Of a stretch of 64,000 nt of DNA, positions 43,520 to 51,369 are shown piece after piece. This DNA comes from Streptomyces griseofuscus. GTDB lineage: Bacteria; Actinomycetota; Actinomycetes; Streptomycetales; Streptomycetaceae. The first letter of the stretch is position 1, and each line of letters starts with the position of its first letter. Under the pieces are notes generated by a model. It had not been told where the DNA came from. It did not search any database and saw only the letters and a program-made list of their open reading frames with translations. Position numbers and translations under genes: made by a program. The stretch is from positions 7,935,001 to 7,999,000 of the forward strand of contig NZ_CP051006.1 in NCBI RefSeq assembly GCF_014673495.1, read 5' to 3'.

Positions 43520-43912
43520 TTATGCGCTCGGCCAGCCGCCGTAGGGAACGGTGAGCAGTTCCATGGCGTGTCCGACCGGATCCATGAAGTACACGCCCTT
43601 GCCGCCATCGTTGTGGTTGATGGTGCCGGGGTGCTTCTGGTGCGGGTCGGCGTAGTGCTCTATGCCCCGCTCGGTGATACGGGCGTACGCGGCGTCGAAC
43701 TCCTGCTCGGAGACCAGGAACGCGTAGTGCTGCGGGGTGATCCTGTCCTCGGGGACGGTGGCGAAGTCCAGCGTGACGCCGTTGTCCAGGGCGACGGCCA
43801 CGAACGGGCCCCACTCCCCGGTGATGTCCAGGCCCACGATCTCGGTGAAGAAGCGCGCGGACTCCCGGTTGTCCCGGGCGTGCACGATGGTGTGGTTCAG
43901 ATCGACCGACAA
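43520..43912 (-). CDS. VOC-family (glyoxalase/bleomycin-resistance fold) protein
   Basis: A 130-residue vicinal-oxygen-chelate protein. It has the paired beta-alpha-beta-beta-beta modules: LNHTIVHARDNRESARFFTEIVGL and the second half with HYAFLVSEQEFDAAYARI and GVYFMDPVGHAMELLT. Metal ligands may be the first His and the final Glu. The start is TTG 43912, supported by GGAGG at a 6-nt spacing; no ATG gives the complete domain. A perfect dyad (43916-43931) covers this ribosome site. Its 3' end abuts the truncated ArsR gene. Confidence 0.87.
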   Translation of the reverse strand: MSVDLNHTIVHARDNRESARFFTEIVGLDITGEWGPFVAVALDNGVTLDFATVPEDRITPQHYAFLVSEQEFDAAYARITERGIEHYADPHQKHPGTINHNDGGKGVYFMDPVGHAMELLTVPYGGWPSA

Positions 43913-43915
43913 GGA

Positions 43916-43931
43916 ATGCCTCCAGAGGCAT
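43916..43931. promoter_or_regulatory. dyad over the ribosome site of the VOC gene
   Basis: ATGCCTC-CA-GAGGCAT, a perfect 7-2-7 inverted repeat, contains the GGAGG Shine-Dalgarno of the TTG start. A hairpin in the mRNA (with a very small loop, so at most 5-6 bp) or a protein bound here could gate translation or transcription. Confidence 0.4.
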
Positions 43932-44011
43932 CTCCTGGCACCTCCATGCCTCACCCGGACGGTGACCGGCACGCGATGCCGCCGTCCAGTGTAGTCAGCC
44001 GTTCGGCGGAG

Positions 44012-44106
44012 CGGAGAGGGCAGGATTCGAACCTGCGCGGGCCCCGAAGGGCCCGACCGTGAGCTGTGCTCGCTGGTCCCCGATAAACCACTCCGGGCAC
44101 CTCTCC
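44012..44106 (-). tRNA. class II tRNA-like gene without a recognisable anticodon loop
   Basis: A 95-nt element. Acceptor GGAGAGG (44106-44100) pairs perfectly with CCTCTCC (44019-44013), discriminator G. The D arm is CCCG-loop-CGGG with the GG of the D loop; the long variable arm is CGGGCCC-TTCG-GGGCCCG; the T arm is GCAGG-TTCGAAT-CCTGC with the canonical TTCGAAT loop. All of this is typical of a Ser/Leu-type tRNA. But between D arm and variable arm, instead of a 17-nt anticodon arm, there are 25 nt (about GACCAGCGAGCACAGCTCAC then GGTC) that fold into a long bulged hairpin with GAGC-ACA-GCTC at its tip; no 7-nt loop with U33 exists. CCA is not encoded. Either a tRNA pseudogene or an unusual tRNA-like RNA. 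Confidence 0.65.
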
Positions 44107-44342
44107 CTGGGATCTCTGGGGTCCTTGTGATCCCGGCTGTCCCTGTGACCGGTTCCGGTTTCCCGTCCCGCTCACGGGAACAACGGTGCCAGGAGGCGCT
44201 GACCGGGCACTGACCTACGGCTGACGCCGGGCGCCCGTCAAAGGTCGACGGTTTCCGGATGCCCCGGCGTACCCAAGTGGTAGGCGGGGAGTCCCGGTGG
44301 TAGACGTGGTACGAGCCAGGGTCCGGCGAGGAGTGAGCGAGC

Positions 44343-45035
44343 ATGGCAGAACGCCCCACACCCGGGCACGGCGAACCGCAGCCGGGGGACGGCCGTGCGC
44401 GGGGCGACCTCGGACGCCGGCTCCAGCGGCGCCGGACGGAACTCGGGCTGAGCCGGGAAGAAGTGGCCGAGCGCGCCGGCATGGCCGAGGCGTACGTCGC
44501 CCATCTGGAGCAGCACAGCACCGCCGCGCCCGACTCCGGCACCCTGCTGCGGCTCGCCGGAGCGCTGCGCACCAGCCCCCAGGAACTCGGCGGCGGATAC
44601 TCCGGGCTGCCGTCCGGACTGGGGCAGGCCGCCCGCGATCCCCGGATGGGCGAACTCGACGAACGGGAGTGCAGGGAGCTGCTGTCGACGCACGGCGTCG
44701 GAAGGTTCGCGCTCAGCACCGAGGGCGCGCCCGTCGTCCTCCCGGTGAACTACACCGTCGTGGACGGCGCGATCGTGTTCCGGACCCGCGAGGGCTCGGT
44801 CATCACCCAGGGCCTCGACCGCGAGGTGGCCTTCGAGGTGGACCGGGTGGACGACGCGTTGAGCGAGGGCTGGAGCGTACTGGTGCGGGGGACCGCCCGC
44901 GTGGTGAGCGACCCCGGCGAGGCGGAGCGGCTGGCCGAGCGCGCGTACAGCACCCCGTGGGCCGGCGGGGGCCGCGATGTGTGGGTGCGGATCGAGCCCA
45001 CGGCGTACACGGGCCGTCGTATCGAAGCGGGATGA
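44343..45035 (+). CDS. XRE helix-turn-helix fused to a pyridoxamine-phosphate-oxidase-like flavin domain
   Basis: A 230-residue two-domain protein. Residues about 22-85 form an XRE HTH (LGRRLQRRRTELGLSREEVAERAGMAEAYVAHLEQ), and about 100-225 form a PNPOx-like split-barrel FMN-binding domain (ELLSTHGVGRFALSTEGAPVVLPVNYTVVDGAIVFRT). This fusion is common in streptomycetes and may couple flavin or F420 state to DNA binding. GAGGAG lies before ATG 44343. It is convergent with the CBS-BON gene and part of a stress-type neighbourhood. Confidence 0.9.
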   Translation: MAERPTPGHGEPQPGDGRARGDLGRRLQRRRTELGLSREEVAERAGMAEAYVAHLEQHSTAAPDSGTLLRLAGALRTSPQELGGGYSGLPSGLGQAARDPRMGELDERECRELLSTHGVGRFALSTEGAPVVLPVNYTVVDGAIVFRTREGSVITQGLDREVAFEVDRVDDALSEGWSVLVRGTARVVSDPGEAERLAERAYSTPWAGGGRDVWVRIEPTAYTGRRIEAG

Positions 45036-45095
45036 GAGCGACGGGGGTTCGGCGCGTACGGATCTCGCCGAGCCCCGCGCTCCGCCTCGCGGGTC

Positions 45096-45731
45096 TCACC
45101 CCGGGCGCGCCACCCCTTCGGGAGGCACCGACGGCACCAGATTGACCACTCCGACGACTCCGTCCAGCCGCCAGGCCGCGAATCCGGCGCGGGCGATGGC
45201 GCCACGCAGTTCCGCGCCGCCCGCGAGGGTCACGATGCCGTCCCGCACGGACACGGTGATGGCCTCCGGTGGCAGGCCCAGCTCGCCCGACACGATCTCC
45301 TCGGACACCTGGCGGCGGATCTCGTCGTCCCCGCGCAGAAAGACCCGGAGCAGGTCGCGGCGGGTGACGATGCCGATCAGCCGGTCCTCCTCGTCCACCA
45401 CGGGCAGCCGTTCCACGCCACGCCGCTCCATCAGCCGCGCGGCGTCGGAGACCCGCTGCTCGGGGTGGACGGTGACGGCGGGCGTCGACATCAGTTCGCG
45501 CGCCGGTGACTCCCATGCCGGCTCGTCGGGGGCCCGCGCCTGCCGGGCGGCCCGTTCGCGCACCAGGTCGGAGGCCGAGACGACGCCGAGCACCTTGTCG
45601 TCGTGGTCGATCACCGGCAGCCCGCTGATCCCGTACCGGTCCAGCAGCCGGGTCACGGCCGCGGACGACATCGTCTCCGACGCGGTGACGACATCGCACC
45701 TCATCACCTCGCCGATCGTGCTCTGGATCAC
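45096..45731 (-). CDS. CBS-pair and BON domain protein
   Basis: A 211-residue protein: CBS 1 (about 8-60, ISGLPVIDHDDKVLGVVSASDLV), CBS 2 (about 78-130, VERLPVVDEEDRLIGIVTRRDLL) and a BON domain (about 140-205, ITVSVRDGIVTLAGGAELRG ... VVGVVNLV). CBS pairs bind adenine nucleotides; BON domains associate with membranes or phospholipid. Proteins of this architecture belong to the dormancy (DevR/OsdR) regulons of mycobacteria and streptomycetes. The gene is divergent from a universal stress protein with a DevR-like box in the gap. Confidence 0.92.
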   Translation of the reverse strand: MIQSTIGEVMRCDVVTASETMSSAAVTRLLDRYGISGLPVIDHDDKVLGVVSASDLVRERAARQARAPDEPAWESPARELMSTPAVTVHPEQRVSDAARLMERRGVERLPVVDEEDRLIGIVTRRDLLRVFLRGDDEIRRQVSEEIVSGELGLPPEAITVSVRDGIVTLAGGAELRGAIARAGFAAWRLDGVVGVVNLVPSVPPEGVARPG

Positions 45732-46203
45732 GGCTCTTCCTCCTTCAGGGTGCGCGGACCCGCTTCGCCGGGTGACGGTCGATGTCCCGCCTTAGTGAGC
45801 CCGCTCGACGCCCCGGCCACGCGCGTGCCCGCTGCCCGTTTCGAGCCGGTACCACCAGCGTGCCGCCTCCGTCGCCCGGGGCCGAGGGCCGGGTGCCCCC
45901 GTGAAGGGGACCTTTGGTCCTGTACCCGGACCCTTCCGGCTCCGCCGGAGTGGGCGGACCAGCCGCCCCGTCGCGGCGCCCGGACGTACCCGGCTCCGTG
46001 GGCGCCGTCCAGGGGACGCGCGCCGTCGCCGGTCGGGGCCCGGTCACGCGCCCGCGTCGACGGGGCCCTTCTCCAGGGGACGCCCGGCCTCCTCCCGACG
46101 ACCCGCACGGCCCACGGGCGCGAGTCCCCTTCACGAGGCACGCTTGTCGTACGGGAGAGCGCTCGGTGGACGGCGGGAAGCGTCGGATCCGGAGGGACAC
46201 GTC
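45732..46203. promoter_or_regulatory. 472-bp divergent region with DevR/OsdR-like box at 45906-45920
   Basis: The gap between the CBS-BON and universal-stress genes holds no gene. It contains GGGGACCTTTGGTCC (45906-45920), a perfect GGACC-TTT-GGTCC dyad that matches the GGGACTTT-type consensus of DevR/DosR binding sites (OsdR in streptomycetes). It is 175 bp from the CBS gene start and 284 bp from the USP gene start. Several GGGGAC words occur nearer the USP gene but do not form dyads. Confidence 0.6.
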
Positions 46204-47082
46204 ATGGCTGGTCATATCGCGGTGGGAGTCGACGGGTCCCCGCAGAGTGTCGCCGCCGCTCACTGGGCCGCGCAGGAGGCGGTGCGCCGGGGTGCCGAGC
46301 TGGTCGTGGCGCACGCGTGGGTCACCCAGGTGCGGTCGGCGCCGCTGGCGACGCGGGACAGTACGGAACGCGGCTGGGCGCAGCGCGTGCTGCGGGAGGC
46401 GGTCGACAGCGTGCGCGCGGCGCATCCGACGCTGGCCGTGACCGGCAGGCTGGTCGCCGAGTCGCCCGTGCCCGCGCTGCTGTCCGTGGCCGCCGAGACG
46501 GACACGCTGGTGGTGGGCACCCTCGGGCTCGGCCGGGCCGCCGGGGCCCTCGTCGGCTCGGTCTCGCTGCGGGTCGCTGGCCGCGCCCCCTGCCCGGTGG
46601 TGCTGGTACGGGCGGGCCGCAGCGCCGCCGACGAGCATCTGCCGACCGCTCCCGGACTCGCGCCGGACGAGATTCCGAGCATCCCCTACCGTGCCGTCGT
46701 GCTCGGCCTGGACGTCGACAGCCCGTGCGACGAGCCGATCGGGTTCGCCTTCGAGGCCGCCCGGCGGCGCCGCACCGAGCTGCGGGTGTGCCATGTCCAC
46801 GAGCCGGACGGCGGCGCCGGACCCGAGGGGGCGGCCGCCGCCGAGCACGCCGTCATCGCGCTGCTGCGGCCCTGGCACGAGAAGTACCCGGACGTGTCCG
46901 TCGCCACGACCGTCACCGAGGGCCGGGCAGGGGACGAACTCGTACGGGCCACCGACGGCGCAGGACTCGTCGTGGTGGGGCGCCGGATCAGCGGCAGCAG
47001 GCTCGGCGAACGCCTCGGACAGGTCGCCCACGCGGTCGTCCAGCACGCCGAGTGCCCGGTCGCGGTCGTCCCGCACGACTGA
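46204..47082 (+). CDS. tandem-domain universal stress protein
   Basis: A 292-residue protein with two USP domains, about 1-140 (IAVGVDGSPQSVAAAHWAAQEA ... VVGTLGLGRAAGALVGSVSLRV) and about 155-290. The first domain has the ATP-binding G-x2-G-x9-G-S pattern; the second (VVVGRRISGSRLGERLGQVAH) deviates. Such tandem USPs in actinobacteria are induced by hypoxia and stationary phase under DevR/OsdR. GGAGGG lies before ATG 46204, and a long upstream frame is rejected as shadow. It is convergent with the amidohydrolase gene. Confidence 0.93.
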   Translation: MAGHIAVGVDGSPQSVAAAHWAAQEAVRRGAELVVAHAWVTQVRSAPLATRDSTERGWAQRVLREAVDSVRAAHPTLAVTGRLVAESPVPALLSVAAETDTLVVGTLGLGRAAGALVGSVSLRVAGRAPCPVVLVRAGRSAADEHLPTAPGLAPDEIPSIPYRAVVLGLDVDSPCDEPIGFAFEAARRRRTELRVCHVHEPDGGAGPEGAAAAEHAVIALLRPWHEKYPDVSVATTVTEGRAGDELVRATDGAGLVVVGRRISGSRLGERLGQVAHAVVQHAECPVAVVPHD

Positions 47083-47148
47083 GCACGGCGGAGAGCCGTA
47101 CGAGGCCGTACGAGGGGGAGCGGGCAGGGTGTGGGGACCGAACGCCCG

Positions 47149-48723
47149 TCAGCGGGTGCCCCGGTGCACCACCTGGCCGCCCGTCACCGTCAACTCCACC
47201 GGCGCGTCGGCGAGTTCGTCGGCAGACGCGAGCACGGGGTCCACGCCGAGCGCGGTCAGGTCGGCGCGGAACCCCGGCGCGATACGACCGGCGGTCCCCG
47301 ACTCGCCCGCCGCGGCGGCCGCGTGGCCGGTGCAGCCCTCCAGAGCCTGCAACGGGGTCAGGCCCGCGCGATGCGCGGCGGCGCCCTTGGGCCGGCGGGC
47401 GGTCGCCAGCACGGCGCGGGCGTCGTAGTGCGCGATGGGCCAGTCCGAGCCGAGCGCGACGATGGCGCCCGCGTCCCGCAGATCCCGCAACCGCCAGGCA
47501 CGGGCTGCCCGTTCACCGCCCAGGCGACGGGACCACTCGTCGCTGCCGTCGTCCCGGGTGTACCCGGTGTGCGGCGGCTGCATGGAGGCCGCCACACCCA
47601 ACTCGGCGAAACGGGGCAGGAGTTCGTCCGGTGCCGTCTCGATGTGCTCGATCCGGTGCGCCCCGCGTCCGCTCGGCCCGAGCGAGGCCACGGTGTCCAG
47701 TACGTGCCGTACGGCGGCGTCCCCGATGGCATGGGTGGCGGTGCGCACCCCGGCCGAGTGCAGGGTGCGCACGGCCTCGGCGTAGGCCCGCGGGTCCGGC
47801 CAGAACGCGGCCGTGCCCCGACCGTGGCAGTCGGGATGCTCCAGCCACGCCGTGCCGCCCTCCACGGTGCCGTCCATGAAGAACTTCACCCCGCCGACCA
47901 TCCAGTGCCGGCCGCCCCGCCCCTGGAGCGCGATGAGCTCGCGCAGCGCCTCCGTGTCCGCGCCGGGCATGCACCAGGGCGCGAACCGCAGCCGCACCGG
48001 CAGTACCGTCTCCCGCGCCACCGCCGCCACCAGCTCCAGGTCCCCGCCGTCCATCACATGGGCGCCGGTGAGCCCGGTGGCGGCCATCGCGGACAGCAAC
48101 TCCAGGAGCCTCGAACGGCGTTCGGCGTCCGAGGGGCGCGGCGCGACGGCCGTCACCAGGTCCATCGCGGCGTGTTCGACCAGATGCCCGGTGGGCCGGC
48201 CCGCGGCGTCGCACACCACCTCCGCGCGCTGGTCGAAGGAGCGCGGCCCGGACACCCCGGCGGCGGCCAGGGCGGCGGCGTTGGCGAGGGCGGAGTGGCC
48301 GTCGTACAGGCGCAGCAGGGCGGGGGCGTCGCCGAGGACGTCGGCCACCAGGCCGTGGTGGATCGGGCGGCCCTCGAAGGCGTTGTGGTCCAGGCCGTGC
48401 CCGAGCACCCAGCCCCCGATCCGCCCGGCCCCCGCCAACTCGGCGCGAAGACCGGCCAGATCGCGCACCCCCGACAGGTCAACTCCGGTCGCCATCTCCA
48501 GGCCCCACACCGGGTGGCTGTGGGCGTCGACCAGGCCGGGCACCAGATGTGCCCCGCCCAGCTCGACCACCTCGGTGCCGGGGCCGCGCCAGTCCGGTAC
48601 GTCGGCCGCCTCCCCGACCGCGGTGATCACCCCCTCGCGCACGGCGACCGCCGTGGCGGTGGGGCGGTCGGGGTCGAGGGTGCGCACCTGGGCACCGGTG
48701 AGGACGAGATCGGCGGCGGGCAT
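47149..48723 (-). CDS. YtcJ-like metal-dependent amidohydrolase
   Basis: A 524-residue amidohydrolase of the YtcJ type. Metal ligands are in VDAHSHPVWG (HxH), GGVKFFMDGTVEG, THAIGDAAV, HRIEHIE and LGSDWPIAHYD, as expected for a binuclear TIM-barrel enzyme of the DNA/amide-hydrolase group. ATG 48723 has AAAGGAG 8 nt upstream; an in-frame ATG at 48753 overlapping the permease stop is an alternative. The substrate is probably an N-acyl or cyclic amide taken up by the co-transcribed APC permease. Confidence 0.9.
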   Translation of the reverse strand: MPAADLVLTGAQVRTLDPDRPTATAVAVREGVITAVGEAADVPDWRGPGTEVVELGGAHLVPGLVDAHSHPVWGLEMATGVDLSGVRDLAGLRAELAGAGRIGGWVLGHGLDHNAFEGRPIHHGLVADVLGDAPALLRLYDGHSALANAAALAAAGVSGPRSFDQRAEVVCDAAGRPTGHLVEHAAMDLVTAVAPRPSDAERRSRLLELLSAMAATGLTGAHVMDGGDLELVAAVARETVLPVRLRFAPWCMPGADTEALRELIALQGRGGRHWMVGGVKFFMDGTVEGGTAWLEHPDCHGRGTAAFWPDPRAYAEAVRTLHSAGVRTATHAIGDAAVRHVLDTVASLGPSGRGAHRIEHIETAPDELLPRFAELGVAASMQPPHTGYTRDDGSDEWSRRLGGERAARAWRLRDLRDAGAIVALGSDWPIAHYDARAVLATARRPKGAAAHRAGLTPLQALEGCTGHAAAAAGESGTAGRIAPGFRADLTALGVDPVLASADELADAPVELTVTGGQVVHRGTR

Positions 48724-48749
48724 GCCATGAACTCCTTTGTGAGCGACGG

Positions 48750-50240
48750 TCATTCGGCGGACTCGGTCGGCGTCGGCGCCGGTGTCGGCGGCTCCGTGGC
48801 GAAGGACCCGTACACCTCCGGTCGGCCGCGCCGCAGCCACCACGCGAAGGGCAGCCCGAGCAGGAAGACGACCGGCGCCGCGAGCACCAGCAGGGTGTTC
48901 ACGACGGGTGAGGCGCCGGTGAACAGGTCGATGTGCCCCACCACCAGGACGATCGCGGTCGCGAGCAGCACCGTGGCGAGGACCGGCGCCACCACCGTCC
49001 GCAGGCTTCCCTCGCTGTGCCGCACCCGCCGGAAGTAGCACGGCACGGCGATCGCGGCGAGCAGCTGGAGCAGCATCAGGCCGATCATCCCCGGGGTGTT
49101 CACCCACAGCAGCAACTGCTGGTAGGGGTCGGCGTGCGCGGCCCAGAAGGCGAGGACGACCACCGCGCCGAGCACGGTCTGCGCGATGCCGGCGAGGTAC
49201 GGGGAGCGGTGGCGCGGGTGGATCCGGCCGAGCCGGCGGGGCAGTACGCCCTCCTCCGCCAGCGCGAGCGCGTAGCGGTTGATGGCGTTGTGGAAGGCGA
49301 GGAGGGAGGCGAGGACGCTGGTGACGATGAAGACGTGCATCAGATCCGCGGCCCAGCCGCCCACGTACGTGGTGATCGCGGTGAAGAACATCCCGGCCGG
49401 GTCCTTCCCGGCGGCGCGCACCACCTGGTCGTCGCCGAACGCCTGGACGGCGATCCACACCACGAACGCGTAGAACAGGCCGAGGAATCCGACGGCCAGA
49501 TAGGTGGCGCGGGGCACGGTGCGCTCGGGGTCGCGGGCCTCGCGGCGGTAGATGACGGTCGACTCGAAACCGGTGAACGCGGCGAACGCGAAGGCGAGTA
49601 CGGCGGCCGTGCCGGGCACGAACACATGTGAGGGCGCGAGGGAGGCCAGGGACAGCCCGTGCGCGCCGCCCTTCAGCAGCACCCCGCCGGCCAGCAGGAC
49701 GAGTATTCCCGTCTCGGCGATCAGCAGGACGCCGAGCAGCTTGGCCCCGAAGTCGATCGAGCGGAAGCCGCCGTAGCCGATGAGCAGCAGCCCGGCCAGC
49801 GAGACGGGCAGCCAGGGCACATCGGCGCCGAACAGGGCGTGCAGGGTGTCGCGGGAGGCGGAGGCGAGCAGACCGTAGACGCCGATCTCCATACCGTTGT
49901 AGCCGAGCAGCGCGAGCAGGGCGGCGCCGATGCCGGCCGGGCGGCCCAGACCGCGGGTGATGAAGGCGTAGAAGGCGCCGCCGCCGGTGACATGGCGGCT
50001 CATCGTGGTGAAGCCGACGGCGAAGACGGCGAGGGTCAGCCCGGCGAGGAGATAGCCGACCGGGGCGCCTATGCCGCCCAGCAGGATCGCGAGCGGCGCG
50101 ACCCCGGCCATGACGGTCAGGGGCGCGGCGGCGGAGACGACGAAGAAGGCGATGTCGGCCGTGCCGAGGGAACCGGGGCGGAGGGTGGCCGCGGCGGACG
50201 GCGCCTTCTCCTCGGGCAGTTCGGAAGTGGTGACGGACAT
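48750..50240 (-). CDS. APC-superfamily amino-acid/amine permease
   Basis: A 496-residue transporter with about 12 hydrophobic segments. The first helix carries the APC signature (ADIAFFVVSAAAPLTVMAGVAP) and helix 6 the FAFAAFTGFESTVIYRREARDP segment. It ends in a Pro/Thr tail (EPPTPAPTPTESAE). ATG 50240 begins MSVTTSELPEEK. It is the first gene of a permease-amidohydrolase pair and is divergent from a TetR regulator, which is its likely repressor. Confidence 0.9.
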   Translation of the reverse strand: MSVTTSELPEEKAPSAAATLRPGSLGTADIAFFVVSAAAPLTVMAGVAPLAILLGGIGAPVGYLLAGLTLAVFAVGFTTMSRHVTGGGAFYAFITRGLGRPAGIGAALLALLGYNGMEIGVYGLLASASRDTLHALFGADVPWLPVSLAGLLLIGYGGFRSIDFGAKLLGVLLIAETGILVLLAGGVLLKGGAHGLSLASLAPSHVFVPGTAAVLAFAFAAFTGFESTVIYRREARDPERTVPRATYLAVGFLGLFYAFVVWIAVQAFGDDQVVRAAGKDPAGMFFTAITTYVGGWAADLMHVFIVTSVLASLLAFHNAINRYALALAEEGVLPRRLGRIHPRHRSPYLAGIAQTVLGAVVVLAFWAAHADPYQQLLLWVNTPGMIGLMLLQLLAAIAVPCYFRRVRHSEGSLRTVVAPVLATVLLATAIVLVVGHIDLFTGASPVVNTLLVLAAPVVFLLGLPFAWWLRRGRPEVYGSFATEPPTPAPTPTESAE

Positions 50241-50464
50241 ACGGGGGAGCCCTTCGGGCGGCGGAGGGGAGGGGGTCCCGGAGACGGGCGGGCGCGCCCG
50301 CGGCGGATGGGGCGACGGCCCCGCGCGAACACTCCCGGGCGTACGGCGGCCCGGGCGCACGGAAGGGATGGCGGGCGCCCGGAGCCGTAAACCTAAATGC
50401 TTTCGGTTTTCGCAATGTAACCTGCGCTTGGGCATCCGGGAAGACCTCAGGGAGAACACCGATC

Positions 50465-51115
50465 ATGGGACGGCCGCGCACCCCGCTCCTCGACCGTGAG
50501 CGCATCACCACCACCGCGCTCCAACTCGTCGACGAGAGCGGCGACTTCAGCGTGCCGCAGATAGCCAGGCGGCTCGGCGTGCAGACCGGCTCGGTCTACC
50601 ACCATGTGGACGGCCGGGACGGCATCGTGGAACTGCTGCGCGAACGGGTCGCCTCCGTGATCGAGACCGCCACCCTCGACCTCGAACCCTGGGACACGGC
50701 CGTGGAGGCCTGGGCCCGCTCCTACCGTGCCGCCTTCGCCGCGCACCCCCGCGCCATCCCGCTGCTGATGACCTCGCCGGTGCGCGCACCCCGGGTCCTT
50801 GACCAGTACGAGCGGGCGGTCACCCGGCTGCTGGACGCCGGGTTCGAGCCCGCCGGGATCATGGCGCTGATCACCGCGCTGGAGAACCTGGTGCTGGGCT
50901 CGGCCCTCGACCTCGCCGCCCCCGAGACGATGTGGGAGCTCCCGGACCGCGCCGCGACGCCCCATCTGGCCGCGGCCCTCGCCGCGGCGGGCGGCCACCG
51001 GGCCGACCGCGCCTTCGAGGTCGGTCTGGCCGCCTTGATGAAGCATGCCCGGACCCTGTCCGGGATCCATGGCTCCTTAAGGCCCCCGAATTTCCCAGTA
51101 CCGCCAGTAACATGA
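50465..51115 (+). CDS. TetR-family regulator with a TTA codon near the 3' end
   Basis: A 216-residue TetR protein. Helix-turn-helix: ALQLVDESGDFSVPQIARRLGVQTGSVYHHVDGRDGI (about 19-55), with a C-terminal domain of TetR_C type. It is divergent from the permease-amidohydrolase operon across a 224-bp gap whose middle (50388-50425) is AT-rich and promoter-like. Codon 205 is TTA (TCC-TTA-AGG, 51077-51079), and the 11 residues after it (RPPNFPVPPVT) use codons unlike the body of the gene. The tail looks like run-through into former 3' sequence, and full-length synthesis should need the bldA tRNA. Confidence 0.9.
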   Translation: MGRPRTPLLDRERITTTALQLVDESGDFSVPQIARRLGVQTGSVYHHVDGRDGIVELLRERVASVIETATLDLEPWDTAVEAWARSYRAAFAAHPRAIPLLMTSPVRAPRVLDQYERAVTRLLDAGFEPAGIMALITALENLVLGSALDLAAPETMWELPDRAATPHLAAALAAAGGHRADRAFEVGLAALMKHARTLSGIHGSLRPPNFPVPPVT

Positions 51116-51190
51116 TCACCTTTGGGACTGGTTGTATCGGCCGGTCAAGTCGGCGCGCCGTTCGATGTCATGTCTTTCCCGGAGATGTCC

Positions 51191-51358
51191 ATGTCTGCTG
51201 TCAGTGACGCATTAGAAGACGCCCGTATCCAGTACGAGCAGCACACCCGCGCCTGCCGCCAGTGCCGCGCCGACTCCGCGCCGTGCGCCGTGGCCAAGCA
51301 TCTGTGGCGCCTGTTCAACAAGGCCCGCCAGAACCAGTTGCGGTCCAACGAGGCCTGA
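51191..51358 (+). CDS. 55-residue Cys-containing small protein with TTA codon
   Basis: A short protein, MSAVSDALEDARIQYEQHTR then ACRQCRADSAPCAVAKHLWRLFNKARQNQL..., mostly helical and basic at the end, with three Cys (CRQC and a third). ATG 51191 is chosen; ATG 51185 (two codons longer) is also possible. Codon 8, GCA-TTA-GAA (51212-51214), is TTA, so translation should depend on the bldA tRNA. No family is known to me. It follows the TetR gene by 75 bp and is convergent with the gene at 51370. Confidence 0.7.
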   Translation: MSAVSDALEDARIQYEQHTRACRQCRADSAPCAVAKHLWRLFNKARQNQLRSNEA

Positions 51359-51369
51359 CTGCGGCACGG

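Noticed and set aside
44012..44106. Interpretation of the tRNA-like gene as selenocysteine tRNA
   Set aside because: A TCA triplet is present and the length of 95 nt fits, but the acceptor/T stems are 7 + 5 bp, the D stem is not 6 bp, and TCA is not in a 7-nt loop. No sel genes are in the window.
47149..50514. A 1121-codon frame fusing the amidohydrolase to an upstream extension
   Set aside because: Upstream of 48753 the frame overlaps the APC permease gene in a different phase and reads as low-complexity Arg/His sequence. The AAAGGAG site before ATG 48723 marks the real start.
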